DNA of 64,000 bases from Nevskiaceae bacterium (GTDB lineage Bacteria; Pseudomonadota; Gammaproteobacteria; Nevskiales; Nevskiaceae), in contig SCRT01000018.1 of the NCBI GenBank assembly GCA_004298465.1, positions 62,001-126,000 on the forward strand, read 5' to 3'. This document shows positions 61,515 to 64,000 of this stretch, in pieces. The stretch's first letter is position 1. Every line of letters starts with the position of its first letter. The notes beneath the pieces are model-generated. The model searched no databases. It was not told the DNA's origin and was given only the letters and a program-made list of their open reading frames with translations. The position numbers and the translations under genes were made by a program.

Positions 61515-63353
61515 TCAGACGTGTTCCGACGCTTCGTCTGGCGCCTTGACGGCTTCGCGCGACGGAATCCAGTCGCCCGTCATCATGTCCGTGTAGGGTT
61601 TGCCGGATGGCACCATCGGAAATACGTTGGCGTTCGGGTCGATGATGACTTCCAGGAACGCCGGGCCCTTGACGTTCATGAAGTCAGTGATCGTCGACTC
61701 GATATCCGCCTTGTTTTCCAGGCGCCGCGCCCAGGTGAAGCCGTCAGCTTCCGCAGCCTTCACGAAGTTCTTCTTGTTCAGGCTCTTGTCGGTGGCGGAA
61801 AAACGGCTCTTGTAGAACAGGCGCTGCCACTGGCGCACCATGCCGTCGCCATAGTTGTTGAGGACCACGACCTTGATGGGCAGGTCGTAGGTCGTCACGG
61901 TTTCCAGCTCGCCCACGTTCATGCGGATGCTGGCGTCGCCATCGATGTCGAGCACGGTCTTGCCGGGGTGGGCGAATGCTGCGCCGATGGCCGAGGGCAG
62001 GCCGAAGCCCATGGTGCCCATCGAGCCGGACGTCAGCCAATAGCGCGGGTGGGTGAAGTCGAAATATTGTGCGGCCCACATCTGGTGCTGGCCGACGCCG
62101 GTCGAGATGATCGCCTCACCCTGCGTGTGGCGATTCAGCGCCTCGATGACGGCATAGGGCTGGATCAGCGCGCTGTCGTGGTCGTAGTTCATTGCGTAGG
62201 TCTTCTTCAGCTCCGCGCAATGTGCGCGCCACGCGCTGTAGTCCGGCTTCACGCCATGCTGTTTCGCGTAGTCCAGCAGTGCATCGAGCGCTCCGGAAAT
62301 GGCACCGACGTGGCTCCAATGCACGCGCTTGACCTTGTTGATCTCGGCTGCGTCGATGTCGATGTGGGCGATGGAGCGTGCGCCGCGGGCGAATTTTGTC
62401 GGGGCGCCGGCTACACGGTCGTCGAAACGTGCGCCGACCGCGATCAGGAAATCGCAGTCATCCGTCGCGTAGTTCGCAAATGCCGCACCGTGCATGCCCA
62501 GAAAGTGCAGCGACAGCGGCGTGCGCGTGTCGACGGCACCGATACCCATAAGCGTGGTGACAACCGGGATGCCAAGCGTTTCCGAGAAGCGGCGCAAGGC
62601 GTCGCTGGCGTTGCCGTGGATCACGCCGCCGCCCACATACAGTAATGGTCGCTTTGCCTGCCGCAGCATGGAAGCGAATTTCTCGGCATCCGCAGGGGCG
62701 ATGCGATGCGCCAATGCCGCCTTCACGCGCGCCCGATAGCCAGGCAGCGGCAGCAGGTCGTCGCCCGTGCGGCCACGGAAGATCCCTTCCCAGCGCTGGA
62801 TGTCCTTCGGAACGTCCACGACCACCGGCCCGGGGCGGCCGGTCCGCGCAATCTCGAAGGCACTGCGCAACGTGGCTTCCAGCTTCAGCGGATCGGTGAC
62901 GAGGAACACGTGCTTGGCGCAGCTGCCCATGATGCTGGAGATCGGCGCTTCCTGGAACGCATCCGTACCAATGGCGGTGGTCGGCACCTGGCCACAGATG
63001 ACGACCATGGGCACGGAGTCGGCCATGGCGTCGCGCACTGGCGTCACCGTGTTCGTGGCGCCGGGGCCGGACGTGACGAGGCACACGCCGACGCGACCGC
63101 TGGCACGGGCAAAGCCGGCCGCCATGAAGCCGGCGCCTTGTTCGTTGGCCGGCACCACGAGATGGATGCCGTCTGCGCCACGTTCCTTGTTGTAGCGGAA
63201 CACGGCATCATAGGTGGGCAGGATCGCGCCGCCGGAATAGCCGAACACGACGTCGACGCCTTCATCCGCCAAAACCTGCACGACGATCTCGGCACCCGAG
63301 AGTGTCTGACCGGCGGGAGAGGGCTTGAAAAGCGGTTCGGCTTGCGCGTTCAT
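61515..63353 (-). CDS. ilvB: Acetolactate synthase large subunit
   Basis: 612 residues. The ThDP-dependent three-domain layout is clear: VFGYSGGAILPTYDAVF, VPANEQGAGFMAAGFARASG with the catalytic Glu, VTSGPGATNTVTPV, FAD/central domain, and the ThDP/Mg site GDASIRMNVGELETV. The residue before the catalytic Glu region is Asn (NEQG) where many family members have His (HEQG). Catalyses the first step of valine/leucine/isoleucine synthesis. It is transcribed away from ilvH, an unusual layout. Confidence 0.93.
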   Translation of the reverse strand: MNAQAEPLFKPSPAGQTLSGAEIVVQVLADEGVDVVFGYSGGAILPTYDAVFRYNKERGADGIHLVVPANEQGAGFMAAGFARASGRVGVCLVTSGPGATNTVTPVRDAMADSVPMVVICGQVPTTAIGTDAFQEAPISSIMGSCAKHVFLVTDPLKLEATLRSAFEIARTGRPGPVVVDVPKDIQRWEGIFRGRTGDDLLPLPGYRARVKAALAHRIAPADAEKFASMLRQAKRPLLYVGGGVIHGNASDALRRFSETLGIPVVTTLMGIGAVDTRTPLSLHFLGMHGAAFANYATDDCDFLIAVGARFDDRVAGAPTKFARGARSIAHIDIDAAEINKVKRVHWSHVGAISGALDALLDYAKQHGVKPDYSAWRAHCAELKKTYAMNYDHDSALIQPYAVIEALNRHTQGEAIISTGVGQHQMWAAQYFDFTHPRYWLTSGSMGTMGFGLPSAIGAAFAHPGKTVLDIDGDASIRMNVGELETVTTYDLPIKVVVLNNYGDGMVRQWQRLFYKSRFSATDKSLNKKNFVKAAEADGFTWARRLENKADIESTITDFMNVKGPAFLEVIIDPNANVFPMVPSGKPYTDMMTGDWIPSREAVKAPDEASEHV

Positions 63354-63500
63354 GATGATCCAGCGGAAATTCGTGACAGGGAAAGAGAGGATTTATACCA
63401 CGTAATGCGCCCGCAATCCCGCGTGATTCCGTGCTTCGTGTGGAATTCCGTGTAGTTTTCGCTTGCGTTTGCACGCGTCTCGGGATAGCTTTGCGCGCTT
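63354..63500. promoter_or_regulatory. Shared intergenic region of divergent ilvB and ilvH
   Basis: 147 bp must hold the promoters of both genes. ATTCCGTG occurs twice (63426-63433 and 63445-63452), 19 bp apart start to start, and may be a regulator site. No leader-peptide attenuator with runs of branched-chain codons is visible. Confidence 0.4.
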
Positions 63501-64000
63501 ATGCGCCACATTATTTCCATCCTGCTGCAAAATGAAGCTGGTGCGCTTGCCCGTGTCTCGGGCATGTTCGCGTCGCGCGGCTACAACATTGAATCCCTGT
63601 CCGTCGCACCAACCGTTGATGCGGCCGTATCGCGCCTGACCTTGGCGACCTCCGGCTCGGCAGCCGTGATCGAGCAGATCGTCAAGCAGCTCGGGAAGAT
63701 GGTCGACGTCGTCAAGGTTGTCGACTACGCCGACCGCGACCACCTCGAATGCGAGCTGGCGCTGGTCAAGGTGCAGATCGCCGGCGCGAGCGCGCGTGAT
63801 GTCGTGGAATGCGTGCGCAGCCATCGCGGCCAGGTGCTCGACGAGGCCGACCATGTTCGCACGCTCCAGCTCACCGGAACGAGCACCGAAGTCGATGCCT
63901 TCGTGGATGCGCTGGGCCGGCTGGCGACCTTGCTTGAAGTGGTTCGCACCGGCAGCGTGGCACTGGAACGTGGCGCGGCGGCCTTGACTCCGGTCCTGAC
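63501..64000 (+). CDS. ilvH: Acetolactate synthase small subunit, 5' part
   Basis: At least 166 codons up to the window end. MRHIISILLQNEAGALARVS then GYNIESLSVAPT form the N-terminal ACT domain that binds valine. The C-terminal regulatory domain (VECVRSHRGQVLDEADH, VRTGSVALERG) is nearly complete here; family length is 160-175, so the stop should lie just past 64000. It provides activation and feedback control to IlvB. Confidence 0.95.
   Translation, partial: MRHIISILLQNEAGALARVSGMFASRGYNIESLSVAPTVDAAVSRLTLATSGSAAVIEQIVKQLGKMVDVVKVVDYADRDHLECELALVKVQIAGASARDVVECVRSHRGQVLDEADHVRTLQLTGTSTEVDAFVDALGRLATLLEVVRTGSVALERGAAALTPVL

Overview
This is a GC-rich chromosomal segment of a proteobacterium, most likely a gammaproteobacterium. 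The best taxonomic clues are gene orders: miaA-hfq-hflX-hflK-hflC-DUF2065-hisZ-purA, recO-pdxJ-acpS, an MTA/SAH deaminase-ubiG-mupP-yciK run as in Pseudomonas, and tig-clpP-clpX. The many acyl-CoA dehydrogenases, short-chain dehydrogenases, an Old Yellow Enzyme and a styrene-oxide-isomerase-like protein suggest a degrader of hydrophobic or aromatic compounds. Genus-level assignment is not possible from the sequence alone.

Layout. 1-14.5 kb is catabolic and accessory. It has a plus-strand block (CaiB-type CoA-transferase end, CitE-like lyase, IclR regulator, acyl-CoA dehydrogenase, aldehyde dehydrogenase). A minus-strand block follows: an alpha/beta hydrolase, an SCP2-like protein, a StyC-like membrane isomerase translationally coupled to a ferritin-like PF10118 protein, a 928-aa MalT/LuxR-type regulator, three SDRs and a carboxymuconolactone-decarboxylase-family protein. 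14.5-21.9 kb is the housekeeping miaA-to-purA cluster. 21.9-32.5 kb is mixed: cupin, OpgD, acyl-CoA dehydrogenase, MtnA, gamma-carbonic anhydrase, quinone oxidoreductase, cytochrome b, a YXWGXW-type repeat protein, a DUF2249/FmdE-like pair and an OYE.

32.7-47.8 kb is a defence region. It holds a TumE-like toxin/antitoxin pair with a promoter/operator overlapping its start codon, a remnant of phage tail genes, a type I-E CRISPR array of 70 identical repeats and 69 spacers (33872-38110), its leader, a complete minus-strand cas operon (cas3-cse1-cse2-cas7-cas5-cas6e-cas1-cas2) and a WYL-domain regulator just upstream of cas3. The array and cas operon read in the same direction, so the newest spacers lie at 38110 and the oldest at 33872.

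48-64 kb is largely core: MalY/PatB-type lyase, recO-pdxJ-acpS, mtaD-ubiG-mupP-yciK, tig-clpP-clpX, a hotdog protein and acetolactate synthase. Two things stand out. Between acpS and yciK lies a short, lower-GC array of four gene cassettes separated by attC sites, with no integrase in the window (a CALIN-type integron remnant). The acetolactate synthase large and small subunit genes are divergently transcribed instead of forming the usual operon.

The strongest candidates for something new are the coupled PF10118/StyC-like gene pair (a possible oxygenation-plus-epoxide-isomerisation module) and the cassette array with its unrecognised cargo.
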